Notes: generated from the letters alone by a model not told the origin. Counted from the first letter of the stretch, positions 1 to 6,810 are shown. The stretch is DNA of 7,261 nucleotides from Pirellulales bacterium (GCA_025924495.1 JAICIG010000400.1:1-7261), one strand, 5' to 3'. A program made the numbers and translations.

Positions 1-2348
1 GAAACAGTTCGTTCTGGCAAAACCAGCGTTACCGGCCCCGGGAAGAGATCGGTCAGTTCAAATCGCGCCGCCCCATCTTCAATGCGGACAGCGCCATGCA
101 AAATCATGTCATAACCGATGCTTCGTAGCCGGAGAGGATTGCGATAGTCGACGTGCACGGCCTGCGTTGCGTGATCTCGCGGCAATTGATCGAGCTTTCC
201 CAGAATCTGCCCTTTGACATATAGCGCGGGGCCGAGCCGCACTTCCAGATCTCGGGTCCCAGGCCGTAGTTGTTCAAGCAACTTGACGGCGTGCTGACGG
301 GGGCGAACCAGCACGGCGTATTCGCAATCGTCGCGCAGCGTATCCAATGCGAATCGTCCCGCCTCGTCGCTGGTTGCCAAAACGATCGAAGCAGCCATAG
401 GGTCGCGAGGATCCTGCGTCGTATCGGCGTATCCCTCGCGCCTGACAAGGTAGAACTCGGCCCCGGCGATTGGCTTGCCGGTCAGGCCATCAACGAGGCG
501 GCCCGTCGTCGGGCGGGCATGCTTCAAGCTCCAACTCAGAGTGGCATCGCGCCGCAATCGCTGCTCGCGACGTTCGAATTGATAGCCGCCGCCCCGCACG
601 TCAACCGTGATCGGCCAATCGGAGCAACCGCTCAGCGTCACATATCCCTGAGCATCGCTGGCGAGATGTGCATGCTGAGGATGAGGATAACCCGACGAGC
701 TTTTCCCGTCTCGGCTGGGCAGGTTGTAGAGGAGTCTTTCTAAGGCGATGCCCGACGCCCCTTCGCCGTTCTCATTGACAAAGCGGATTCTCGTTGAAAA
801 ACCTCGATCAAGCGTCAACTCGACATTTTCAACATCGCCATCCGCCGCATCAAACGGTCCCGCAAAGGTCGTCGCCCATCCCGGCGCCCGCAGGTGCAAG
901 TAGACTCCTTCTGCTTTGAATTCCTGGGAGAAGTGGCCATTTTCGTCAATCACAGCGCCATCGGCGCCGGTGTAGCCCGGGCTCAGAACCGCAGCATGGA
1001 GATGCAACTTTTCTGGCAAGGGCGACCCATCGGCCGTGCGTACGGCGCCGGCGATGCGGAAGGCGGGCGGCGGCGATTTCGGCCGCTCTTGCGGCTGGGC
1101 GTAATCGCGCTCGATTTGCTCAAGCTTTTCGATCCGTTCTTCGGGCGAAAGCCAACGGTCGGCGGCTTCGATCACGACTTCGGTCCCTCGCTCCAGCCCG
1201 ACAAGCAACGCGCCTCCGCCGATCAGCAATCCGGCCAGTGAATACCAAGGGAGTCGGACTCGCGGAACCTCGCCGGGCGTGACGATCCGCCGGACCCGTT
1301 CCCAAAGCGTTCCTCGCCCTGACCGGCCGTCATAGGCTTGGGCTGCAACCGACCACGGTCGCCAAGCGGCGTATTTTATCTCCGCTTGAAGCGACCCAGT
1401 GCATGCTGACTCGGCGCATTCAACCAGACTGCGAGCGACCACAATCGGCTCGCCCGACAGGAGCACTGCCAAAGCATCGCAGCACGCTTCGCGCTCAATA
1501 CGAATTCGCCGGCTGATCCACCACATCGCCGGATTAAAGAACAAAGCCGCTTCGATCAGCAACTGCCCCAAGTTAATCAGGTAATCGTAGCGACGGATGT
1601 GAGCCAGTTCGTGCGCCAAGACCACGCGCAAGTGGTCGACCGGCAGCCCCGAGAGAAACGAAGGGGGCACGAGCAAGACGGGCCATAAGGCTCCCAGGAC
1701 CGCAGGAACACTCACCGCCTCGCAGGACTTCACCTGCACACGCCTCCACAACCCCAGCCGCCGTCGCACGTCTTCCAGCATGTCGTTGAGCGCCGGCGAA
1801 TCAAGCGGCGTCGCCGAGCGAACCAGGTGACGCCCAGCTCGCACGGCGAGCACGAGGCGTGCGAGCATTAACAACATCCCGGCGAACCAAAAGGCCGCAA
1901 CAGCGAATGGCCAGAGGCCAAAGGCGCCGACTCGATCGTTCCCGGCGGCGTGCATCTGGGCGGTCGATCGCTCCGCAGATCGGGCGCCGCGAGCGTTATC
2001 TTGCCAGGCATCGCCAAGGACTGCTGGCGAATCAAATGCGGAGAGCCGGTTGTTTGTCGCTCTTGCCTCGCCATCGCCCGTTGTAATGTCCGATTCAAGC
2101 GCACTTGTTGAGGCCTGCTGGCCCAAAAGCGACCAGGTAAGCGCGGGCATGATCATGACCATCGCCAAGGCCGCGAGCGAGCAGCGATAGCGAGTTTGAG
2201 GCCGAGCGCCGTTGAGCCAGCGCAGCACCAACCACAGCCCGGCAGCTAACAGGCTCGCTTGCCAAAGCGAATGCAATAACACGGCAGCCAGCCGAGCCGC
2301 GAATTCCGGCAAGAGCCAATCAATAAAGGCGAAGGGGATCGAGTTCAT
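1..2348 (-). CDS. BlaR1-type M56 membrane metalloprotease with C-terminal carboxypeptidase-regulatory-like domains (3' end off window)
   Basis: Seen: one uninterrupted frame of 782 codons from ATG at 2348 to the left edge, with no stop. Likely membrane segments lie at residues 17-43, 54-75, 143-169 and 368-385. The zinc protease motif HELAH is at 246-250, and E285-R-E287-A-C-C-D291 follows. H246 to E287 is 41 residues, the spacing I recall for the zinc ligands of staphylococcal BlaR1, so E287 is the probable third ligand. The ends of the M56 core, NPAMWWISRRIRIERE at 272-287, are typical of the family. After the last membrane segment come a charged helix (401-423) and beta-rich segments at about 429-515 and 612-705. 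The second carries TGRLVDGLTGKPIAGAEF, the classic start of a carboxypeptidase-regulatory-like domain. Known: BlaR1/MecR1 proteases sense an outside signal and inactivate the BlaI/MecI repressor. Inferred: the same role here with a different ligand, because no penicillin-binding domain is visible. The start is supported by GAAAGG six bases upstream and by the ATGA overlap with the repressor gene. The true C-terminus is unknown. Confidence 0.93.
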   Translation of the reverse strand, partial: MNSIPFAFIDWLLPEFAARLAAVLLHSLWQASLLAAGLWLVLRWLNGARPQTRYRCSLAALAMVMIMPALTWSLLGQQASTSALESDITTGDGEARATNNRLSAFDSPAVLGDAWQDNARGARSAERSTAQMHAAGNDRVGAFGLWPFAVAAFWFAGMLLMLARLVLAVRAGRHLVRSATPLDSPALNDMLEDVRRRLGLWRRVQVKSCEAVSVPAVLGALWPVLLVPPSFLSGLPVDHLRVVLAHELAHIRRYDYLINLGQLLIEAALFFNPAMWWISRRIRIEREACCDALAVLLSGEPIVVARSLVECAESACTGSLQAEIKYAAWRPWSVAAQAYDGRSGRGTLWERVRRIVTPGEVPRVRLPWYSLAGLLIGGGALLVGLERGTEVVIEAADRWLSPEERIEKLEQIERDYAQPQERPKSPPPAFRIAGAVRTADGSPLPEKLHLHAAVLSPGYTGADGAVIDENGHFSQEFKAEGVYLHLRAPGWATTFAGPFDAADGDVENVELTLDRGFSTRIRFVNENGEGASGIALERLLYNLPSRDGKSSSGYPHPQHAHLASDAQGYVTLSGCSDWPITVDVRGGGYQFERREQRLRRDATLSWSLKHARPTTGRLVDGLTGKPIAGAEFYLVRREGYADTTQDPRDPMAASIVLATSDEAGRFALDTLRDDCEYAVLVRPRQHAVKLLEQLRPGTRDLEVRLGPALYVKGQILGKLDQLPRDHATQAVHVDYRNPLRLRSIGYDMILHGAVRIEDGAARFELTDLFPGPVTLVLPERTV

Positions 2349-2749
2349 GGGCGACCTTTCTCGAATTCATCCAGGAAGCGGCGCACTTCCTCAATCTGCT
2401 CGGCGTCCGCCTTGGTCTCGGTCAGAATTTGCTGAACGGCCGCCGCAGGATTGCCGCGAAACAGCTTGCGGACCATGCCTTCCAGCAGCGGGCCGACAAC
2501 CCGGCCCTGCGAGACCCCCGCGCGATACACATGTGCCAGGCCCGTCCGCTCGCGCTGCCGTTTGACCAGCCCCTTTTTCTCCATGACCTGAACCACCGAC
2601 AGCACGGAGGTATAGGCCCGGCGCTTGCCATCCGGCAGCGCATCGAGGATTTCCCGCACGGTCGCCGTGCCGCGATCCCAGAGGATGCTCAGGATCTGCA
2701 GTTCCAAATCCGAGGGCTGTTGTTTGGCCTTGGCCATGGCTTTCGACAT
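2345..2749 (-). CDS. BlaI/MecI/CopY-family transcriptional repressor
   Basis: A 134-residue protein, close to the family's usual 120-130. The winged helix spans about residues 13-77: a first helix at 14-25 (DLELQILSILWD), a TVREILDAL helix, the recognition helix near AYTSVLSVVQVMEKKG at 45-60, and the wing around 62-76. The C-terminal helices (82-131) are the expected dimerisation part. Members bind as dimers to inverted repeats and are inactivated by proteolysis triggered by the partner M56 protease. The Asn-Phe cleavage site of staphylococcal MecI/BlaI is not obvious; by eye it falls near VQQIL at 105-109, so cleavage specificity may differ. The stop overlaps the start of the M56 gene (ATGA at 2345-2348), which implies translational coupling. 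The start is uncertain. ATG at 2749 leaves only about 8 bases of leader after the predicted transcription start. ATG at 2737 (residue 5) gives a more typical N-terminus, MAKAKQQPSDLEL, with AGGA 11 bases upstream. Confidence 0.95.
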   Translation of the reverse strand: MSKAMAKAKQQPSDLELQILSILWDRGTATVREILDALPDGKRRAYTSVLSVVQVMEKKGLVKRQRERTGLAHVYRAGVSQGRVVGPLLEGMVRKLFRGNPAAAVQQILTETKADAEQIEEVRRFLDEFEKGRP

Positions 2750-2751
2750 CC

Positions 2752-2767
2752 TACTGTTCCAACAGTA
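2752..2767. promoter_or_regulatory. Probable BlaI operator 2, inverted repeat over the transcription start
   Basis: TACTGTT-CC-AACAGTA is a perfect 7-base inverted repeat with a 2-base spacer. It uses the same TACTGT/ACAGTA half-sites as the neighbouring 18-bp palindrome, with centres about 18 bases apart (close to two helical turns). It covers most of the -10 box and the predicted transcription start, ending 3 bases before ATG 2749. Two dimers could bind on the same face of the DNA and cooperate. This is inferred from spacing only. Confidence 0.7.
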
Positions 2768-2792
2768 TCTACTGTAATTACAGTAGTGTCAA
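2764..2792 (-). promoter_or_regulatory. Promoter of the BlaI/M56 operon (-35 and -10)
   Basis: Reading the minus strand, a consensus -35 box TTGACA (2787-2792) is followed by exactly 17 bases and then GATACT (2764-2769) as the -10 box. Transcription would start near 2757, about 8 bases before ATG 2749 and about 20 before ATG 2737. The spacer consists almost entirely of the operator palindrome, so a repressor bound there would block RNA polymerase. The box match is read directly; activity and sigma-factor identity are inferred. Confidence 0.75.
2769..2786. promoter_or_regulatory. Probable BlaI operator 1, 18-bp perfect palindrome
   Basis: CTACTGTAATTACAGTAG is a perfect 18-base palindrome that fills the 17-base spacer between the -35 and -10 boxes of the repressor promoter and overlaps the last base of the -10 box. 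BlaI, MecI and CopY bind dyads built from TACA/TGTA-type half-sites. This site has TACTGT/ACAGTA arms with a central TGTA-AT-TACA. Its position and symmetry make autorepression the simplest reading. Confidence 0.8.
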
Positions 2793-3388
2793 TCGTGAAC
2801 TGAAGGTTTTTGCGGGGTGTGAGACCCGGCTTGGCCGAGCGAAACGTTATTTCTGAACTTTACAGCATTGCATGGCGAGCAGCCACGTCGCCCGACGGGC
2901 GTTGCCGCGACGGAATCCGCGGCCGAAATGGCGCCTGAAGCTTGCAAGCTGACCGAATCCAAAGACCCGCCCTGCGTCGAAACATTGGAGGCTGCCAGCG
3001 CGGAGGTGCGGCGATTTTGCGACGGCCGTCCGCTATCAGACTCCGGCGATCGACCTCTAGGACAAGCGAGAACGCTTCGGACTTGGGCGCCAGCCTAATA
3101 GTGCGCCTTCGTCATTGCTTGATCTGGACGGATAGAATCGCGAGCAGCGACGAGAGCGACTGAAACTGTACCGCAATCGCCTTGCTTATCGCGATGAACG
3201 CTGAGCTATGATGCGGTTGCACTTCGTCCAACCTGTCGGTCGAAGCATGTTGGAGATGTCAGGACGATGCCAACTGGCCGCGCGGTTTGCGACCGGTCCG
3301 ATTCCCTAATTCTCTCGTCGGTATTGAATGGTCTCCCGACGCAACTAGGGGCAGCGCCGCGTCGCTCAGCTGCCCTGCACGTACTTCG
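2793..3388. other. Intergenic stretch without a supported gene
   Basis: About 600 bases between the repressor promoter and the end of the membrane-protein gene. Open frames here are short (up to about 76 codons). They lack a convincing ribosome binding site and give low-complexity, Arg/Pro-rich or compositionally odd peptides with no family resemblance. A 12-bp palindrome AGCTTGCAAGCT lies at 2939-2950 and a small CGGT/ACCG hairpin at 3283-3295; neither is followed by a T-run and both could be chance. I see no tRNA-like fold, tandem repeat or transposon end. Confidence 0.6.
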
Positions 3389-4270
3389 TCAACGTACGCC
3401 TTCCGCCGCGATTTTTTGGACCAGCGTATTCGCGTCGCCATAGGCGAGGCCGCCGGCGCGCACGAGGAGAGTGGTCGCCTCCAATCCGGCGCCGTGGACC
3501 TGAATCAATTCGCGAGCGAGCGGGACGACGTCCTCGGCAGCCAGCTTTCTCCAGTCCGGACGTCGTCGTTCCGTTGGAGCAGCAATGCTTACGTGCCTTC
3601 CGAGTTCTGCAAGCGTCCGTCCGATCGACGGCCTGACCAGAGGACCATGGCCGCTGAGCCAGGTAATGCGCAGAACCGAGGGGCTCACAAGCCACAGCGG
3701 ATAGAAACATCCGCTGCGAACTTGCGTCTTGCGGAAGGAATGGCCATTCGATTTCGGCTGGGACCTCAACTCATTCAGGGCTGTTTTCAACTCGTCCGTT
3801 TGTTCATGAGTCAGCCGGATCTCGAGGAATTCGTCTTTCCAGATGGTCGACCCGCCGACGTCGCCGTAGCTGCCCGGGCCGACCAGTTCGGACGGAGTGG
3901 CGTATCGCTCCGTGTGCCTGCCGACCGTGCTGATCTCGCCATATTCGAATCGCACGACCGAGGCTTCCATCGAGACTTTGTCGCGGTACGAAAGCAAGTT
4001 GAGCAACAGGCTGTCGGACCCAATGTACAGCAGCCAGTTTGTGGCGCGGAACATCGCGGCCAAATCCCGCAGTAGCAGCAGGAGTATGAAGCTGGCCAGT
4101 GCGGCGCCCGGCCAGAGCAGCCATGGTTGATTGAACTTCCAGCCGAGAACTGGCGGAATGGCCAGGATGACGCAGAAGACAATGGACCGCACCACCCCAG
4201 CCAGCCGAGATTGTCGGCACCACATTCCCGGCGTGTCGGTCGGCAGTTCGGCGACAGGAAGGATCGTCAT
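3389..4270 (-). CDS. Hypothetical two-pass membrane protein with a large soluble C-terminal part
   Basis: I do not recognise a named family. The protein is 293 residues from ATG 4270. Two adjacent hydrophobic segments at about 25-43 and 48-67 form a hairpin, the second ending in a run of leucines. A mostly soluble region of about 220 residues follows. Its parts include a beta-rich stretch (100-150, with EYGEISTVGRH), a charged helix LTHEQTDELKTALNELRS (153-170), a second beta or hydrophobic stretch around 188-206, and a C-terminal helical part with EDVVPLARELIQVHG (246-260). The gene follows the thioredoxin-like lipoprotein gene on the same strand by 11 bases, so the two are probably co-transcribed. 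An in-frame TTG at 4285 would overlap the upstream stop (TTGA), but it lacks a ribosome binding site, whereas GAGAG precedes ATG 4270 by 8 bases. The opposite strand also has a long open frame here (3287-4075). The minus reading is preferred for its coherent membrane hairpin and operon spacing. Confidence 0.8.
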   Translation of the reverse strand: MTILPVAELPTDTPGMWCRQSRLAGVVRSIVFCVILAIPPVLGWKFNQPWLLWPGAALASFILLLLLRDLAAMFRATNWLLYIGSDSLLLNLLSYRDKVSMEASVVRFEYGEISTVGRHTERYATPSELVGPGSYGDVGGSTIWKDEFLEIRLTHEQTDELKTALNELRSQPKSNGHSFRKTQVRSGCFYPLWLVSPSVLRITWLSGHGPLVRPSIGRTLAELGRHVSIAAPTERRRPDWRKLAAEDVVPLARELIQVHGAGLEATTLLVRAGGLAYGDANTLVQKIAAEGVR

Positions 4271-4278
4271 CAGCTGCG

Positions 4279-4283
4279 CTCTC
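4279..4283 (-). promoter_or_regulatory. Ribosome binding site deciding the start of the two-pass membrane protein
   Basis: GAGAG on the minus strand lies 8 bases before ATG 4270. It overlaps the stop codon of the upstream lipoprotein gene. It favours ATG 4270 over the TTG at 4285, which has no purine-rich stretch at the right distance. Confidence 0.55.
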
Positions 4284-5190
4284 AACGGCTTGGCTTCGAG
4301 CGGATGCTCACCAGCCTTCGCACGTCGGTCTCAAGTTGTGGAAATCCCGCGTGATGATAACGGCGAACGATCCGGCCCTGCTGATCGATCAGGATGACGG
4401 CAGGGACAGCATAGATGCCGTAGGCGTCGAACACGCTCTGTTCGCCTGCACCGTCGAGCGCCAGCGGCAGCTTGGGAGGATTTCCATCAAAGACATCCTG
4501 CAGCACGGGCTCCATTTTGGCCTTCACCTCCTCCATCGTACTGAGACTGGCGTCGTGAACCGCCAACACGACCAACCCCTGGGCCTTGTACTTATCGCGC
4601 AACTTCACCAGGTCCGGCTTATGGGCATGGCAGATTGTGCAGTAATAGGCGAAGAAATCCAATACGATGACCCGCCCGTGCAGCTCTTTGAGCACCAGCG
4701 GCGGCGTGTTCTGCCAGCCGATGATCCCCGCGAGTTCAGGCGCAGGCTTTCCGTACAGGGCGGTGGACTTGCTGATCGGCAGATCAATCTGGCCGATGTC
4801 CAGATGCTGCTGCTTTTTGGCGATGCTGACTTCCCGCGACAGCCCCTTAAATGTGGCGCCGAGCGTTCCGACGGCGCTGCAGTCGAGCCGGTACTTGCCC
4901 GGCGGCAACTGCATCTCAAACCGTTCGCCCTCTGCATTAACCTCATTCACTCGCTCCTTTTCCGGGAGCGTCCAGGCACTGACAATCGCCCGTTCGATTC
5001 CGCCACCGTGCTCCTTCCACTCGGTGCTGACAATGCGACCTTGAACGCGGCATCCTTGCAACGCCGCTTTTTTTGCGACGGGAACTTTGAAAACGAGCCC
5101 GTCACATCCGAGCATGGCGACAAGCCCGACTGCCGTGGATGAAAGCCGCCAGCAAGTCCGTATCGTTTGCCATCGCGCCGAACCATTCAT
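4282..5190 (-). CDS. Thioredoxin-fold (TlpA/ResA-like) lipoprotein with N-terminal beta domain
   Basis: 302 residues. The N-terminus has basic residues, a hydrophobic stretch (17-28) and Cys29 in a lipobox-like MLGC, so the mature protein is probably lipid-anchored outside the cytoplasmic membrane. Residues 46-137 form a beta-rich domain (GRIVSTEW, RFEMQLPPGKYRLDC) like the carboxypeptidase-regulatory or CNA-B-like domains common before redoxin domains in planctomycetes. The thioredoxin domain runs from about 146 (YGKPAPELAGI) to the end. Its parts are VIVLDFFAYYC leading into the CTIC active site (C184, C187), GLVVLAVHD, and AVPAVILID with the expected cis-proline P263. Known: this family reduces or oxidises cysteines of exported proteins, often for cytochrome c maturation; the substrate here is unknown. 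The start at ATG 5190 is supported by AAAGGG seven bases upstream. The gene heads a likely operon with the two-pass membrane protein. No clear promoter for it was found in 5191-5441. Confidence 0.92.
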   Translation of the reverse strand: MNGSARWQTIRTCWRLSSTAVGLVAMLGCDGLVFKVPVAKKAALQGCRVQGRIVSTEWKEHGGGIERAIVSAWTLPEKERVNEVNAEGERFEMQLPPGKYRLDCSAVGTLGATFKGLSREVSIAKKQQHLDIGQIDLPISKSTALYGKPAPELAGIIGWQNTPPLVLKELHGRVIVLDFFAYYCTICHAHKPDLVKLRDKYKAQGLVVLAVHDASLSTMEEVKAKMEPVLQDVFDGNPPKLPLALDGAGEQSVFDAYGIYAVPAVILIDQQGRIVRRYHHAGFPQLETDVRRLVSIRSKPSR

Positions 5191-5284
5191 TGTGCCGCCC
5201 TTTATGACCGAAAACGCTTCCTGGCCGCCGCTGCCAGAACACTCTGTGGTCTATGCCGAACAACCTGTATTCGCCCGGTTGGCC

Positions 5285-5335
5285 CCAGAATTTGTTGCCG
5301 AATGATTCCTTTCGTCCGGCGGGCCACAATTCTGG
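5285..5335. repeat. Imperfect inverted repeat in the divergent intergenic region
   Basis: The left arm at 5285-5299 (CCAGAATTTGTTGCC) and the right arm at 5322-5335 (GGCCACAATTCTGG) are reverse complements over 13 positions with one bulged base and one mismatch. The outer 8 bases (CCAGAATT/AATTCTGG) match perfectly. The spacer is 22 bases. The element sits between the divergent redox lipoprotein and heme-protein genes, ending 11 bases before the -35 box of the latter. It could be a regulator site or a hairpin; there is no T-run to suggest a terminator. Confidence 0.45.
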
Positions 5336-5346
5336 ACAATAAGGTC

Positions 5347-5375
5347 TTGTTATCTCCATTCGGTCCCGATATACT
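5347..5375 (+). promoter_or_regulatory. Promoter of the heme-motif protein gene
   Basis: TTGTTA at 5347-5352 is separated by exactly 17 bases from TATACT at 5370-5375, a good sigma-70-type arrangement. Transcription would start near 5382, giving a leader of about 60 bases before ATG 5442. The leader contains a short hairpin GGCCT-GCC-AGGCC at 5410-5422. Read by eye; activity is inferred. Confidence 0.6.
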
Positions 5376-5441
5376 TATAAGCAGACATGCCCGAGAACCC
5401 CGCCGCCTTGGCCTGCCAGGCCTTTCTTCAGGATACGCCCG

Positions 5442-6803
5442 ATGAAAGCCGCACGCATCTCCTTTCGGACCTCGCCATTTTTTACTCGCCGGCAGATGCC
5501 GAGAACGGCCGCAGCCGGTTATTTGAGCTGGCTCGCCGCGACGGTCTTGTCGGTCACGGCGGCTCGCGCCGATTTACCGTACGAACAAGAACCGATCGAT
5601 TACCTCAAGGCGCCGGTGCATGACCCGGTGGCGCGCTTGCAAGAGAAGCTCGACTCGGGCGAAGCGAAACTGCAATACGACGACGAGCGAGGCTATCTCC
5701 CTGCAGTGCTCGAACAGTTGGGCATCTCGCCCGCCTCACAGACCCTCGTGTTTTCGAAGACCAGCTTTCAACGGCAGCGAATTTCGCCGCGCAAGCCGCG
5801 GGCCGTGTATTTCAACGACGAGACCTATATCGGCTTTGTGCAAAAGGGCGAAGTGCTCGAGGTCTCGACCGTCGACCCGCAACAAGGCGCAGTTTTTTAC
5901 ACGCTCTCGCAGCAACCCGTCGAGAAGCCGGCCTTCATGCGGCAGACGCACGACTGCCTGCAATGCCACTCGTCTTCGAAGACTGAGGAAGTGCCCGGCC
6001 ATTTGGTGCGCTCCGTCTATCCCGATGCAGGCGGGCAACCCGTATTCAGCGCCGGCACATTCACCACGACGCATGCCAGCCCTCTGCGCGATCGCTGGGG
6101 CGGCTGGTACGTGACGGGCGAGCATGGCCAGCAAACGCACATGGGCAATGTCACCGTCACCGATCGGCAGCGTCCTGAAAATCTCGATCGCTCCGCCGGC
6201 GCCAACCGAACCCGCCTTGAAGATTTGATTGATACTGCGCCGTATCTCTCGCCCTCCAGCGATATCGTGGCTTTGATGGTGCTCGAGCATCAGACGAAGA
6301 TGCACAACTTGATCACCGCCGCCAACTATCATGCCCGGTTGGCGCTGCACTATGAGTCCGGTTTGAACAAGGCCTTGAACCGCCCGGCCGACAGCATCTC
6401 GCCCAGCACGGCGCAGCGCATCAAAAGCCCTGCGGAAAAGCTGGTCAAGTACCTGCTGTTTTGCGAGGAAGCGCCGCTAACCGAGCAGGTCAAAGGAAAC
6501 TCGACTTACGCGGCGGAATTTTCGTCGCGCGGGCCGCGAGATTCGCGCGGCCGTTCGCTGCGCGATTTCGATCTGACGCGACGCATGTTCAAGTATCCGT
6601 GCAGCTACGAGATCTATTCAGAGGCCTTCGACCAGCTTCCGCCATTGGCAAAGCAGCATGTTTACCAGCGGCTGCGCGAAGTGCTCTCGGGCGAAGACCA
6701 AAGTTCCGATTTCGCTCATCTGTCGGCCGAAGACCGCCGGGCGATTTACGAGATTTTGCTGGACACCAAGTCGGATCTCCCCGCCGATTGGAAGCGAACG
6801 TAA
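5442..6803 (+). CDS. Exported protein with a single c-type heme motif (CxxCH)
   Basis: 453 residues. A signal peptide is evident: basic residues, then a hydrophobic stretch at 26-40 and a likely cut after ARA at residue 43 (before DLPYEQEP). The one heme c attachment motif is C172-L-Q-C175-H176, within QTHDCLQCHSSS. Conserved-looking stretches around it (PIDYLKAPVHDPVARLQ at 51-66, LVFSKTSFQRQRISPRKPRA at 102-121, RWGGWYVTGEHG at 218-229, HMGN at 233-236) match a family I recall from planctomycetes and other Gram-negative bacteria, usually annotated only as hypothetical or cytochrome c-like. The size is far above a simple cytochrome c, and most of the protein is not heme-binding. Met234, His283 and Met287 are candidate distal ligands, by inspection only. 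The start at ATG 5442 has AGGA 8 bases upstream. ATG 5496 (residue 19) would give a more compact signal peptide but lacks a ribosome binding site. The reaction is unknown; an extracytoplasmic electron-transfer role is inferred. Confidence 0.92.
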   Translation: MKAARISFRTSPFFTRRQMPRTAAAGYLSWLAATVLSVTAARADLPYEQEPIDYLKAPVHDPVARLQEKLDSGEAKLQYDDERGYLPAVLEQLGISPASQTLVFSKTSFQRQRISPRKPRAVYFNDETYIGFVQKGEVLEVSTVDPQQGAVFYTLSQQPVEKPAFMRQTHDCLQCHSSSKTEEVPGHLVRSVYPDAGGQPVFSAGTFTTTHASPLRDRWGGWYVTGEHGQQTHMGNVTVTDRQRPENLDRSAGANRTRLEDLIDTAPYLSPSSDIVALMVLEHQTKMHNLITAANYHARLALHYESGLNKALNRPADSISPSTAQRIKSPAEKLVKYLLFCEEAPLTEQVKGNSTYAAEFSSRGPRDSRGRSLRDFDLTRRMFKYPCSYEIYSEAFDQLPPLAKQHVYQRLREVLSGEDQSSDFAHLSAEDRRAIYEILLDTKSDLPADWKRT

Positions 6804-6810
6804 CGATTGC

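Noticed and set aside
270..743. A 157-codon plus-strand frame
   Set aside because: It lies inside the continuous minus-strand M56 frame and shows no family resemblance.
2939..2950. 12-bp perfect palindrome AGCTTGCAAGCT
   Set aside because: A palindrome of this length is expected about once or twice by chance in a window of this size, and nothing nearby gives it a role.
2868..3098. A 76-codon plus-strand frame starting with TTG
   Set aside because: No ribosome binding site, an atypical start and a composition unlike a folded protein. A second frame overlaps it with equal merit.
3287..4075. A 262-codon open frame on the plus strand opposite the two-pass membrane protein gene
   Set aside because: Its product has no coherent membrane or domain pattern and no good ribosome binding site. 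The minus-strand frame is longer, has a clear membrane hairpin and fits an operon.
4336..5142. A 268-codon plus-strand frame opposite the thioredoxin-like lipoprotein gene
   Set aside because: The minus frame has an unmistakable CTIC thioredoxin domain, so the plus frame is a shadow of GC-rich codon usage.
5102..5359. An 85-codon minus-strand frame upstream of the lipoprotein gene
   Set aside because: It overlaps the lipoprotein start in another frame, and its product is not recognisable.
5410..5422. Short hairpin GGCCT-GCC-AGGCC in the leader of the heme-protein gene
   Set aside because: A 5-base stem in GC-rich DNA is common, and no terminator T-run or riboswitch-like structure accompanies it.
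5736..6350. A 204-codon minus-strand frame
   Set aside because: It is antisense to the CxxCH protein gene, which has a signal peptide, ribosome binding site, promoter and heme motif.
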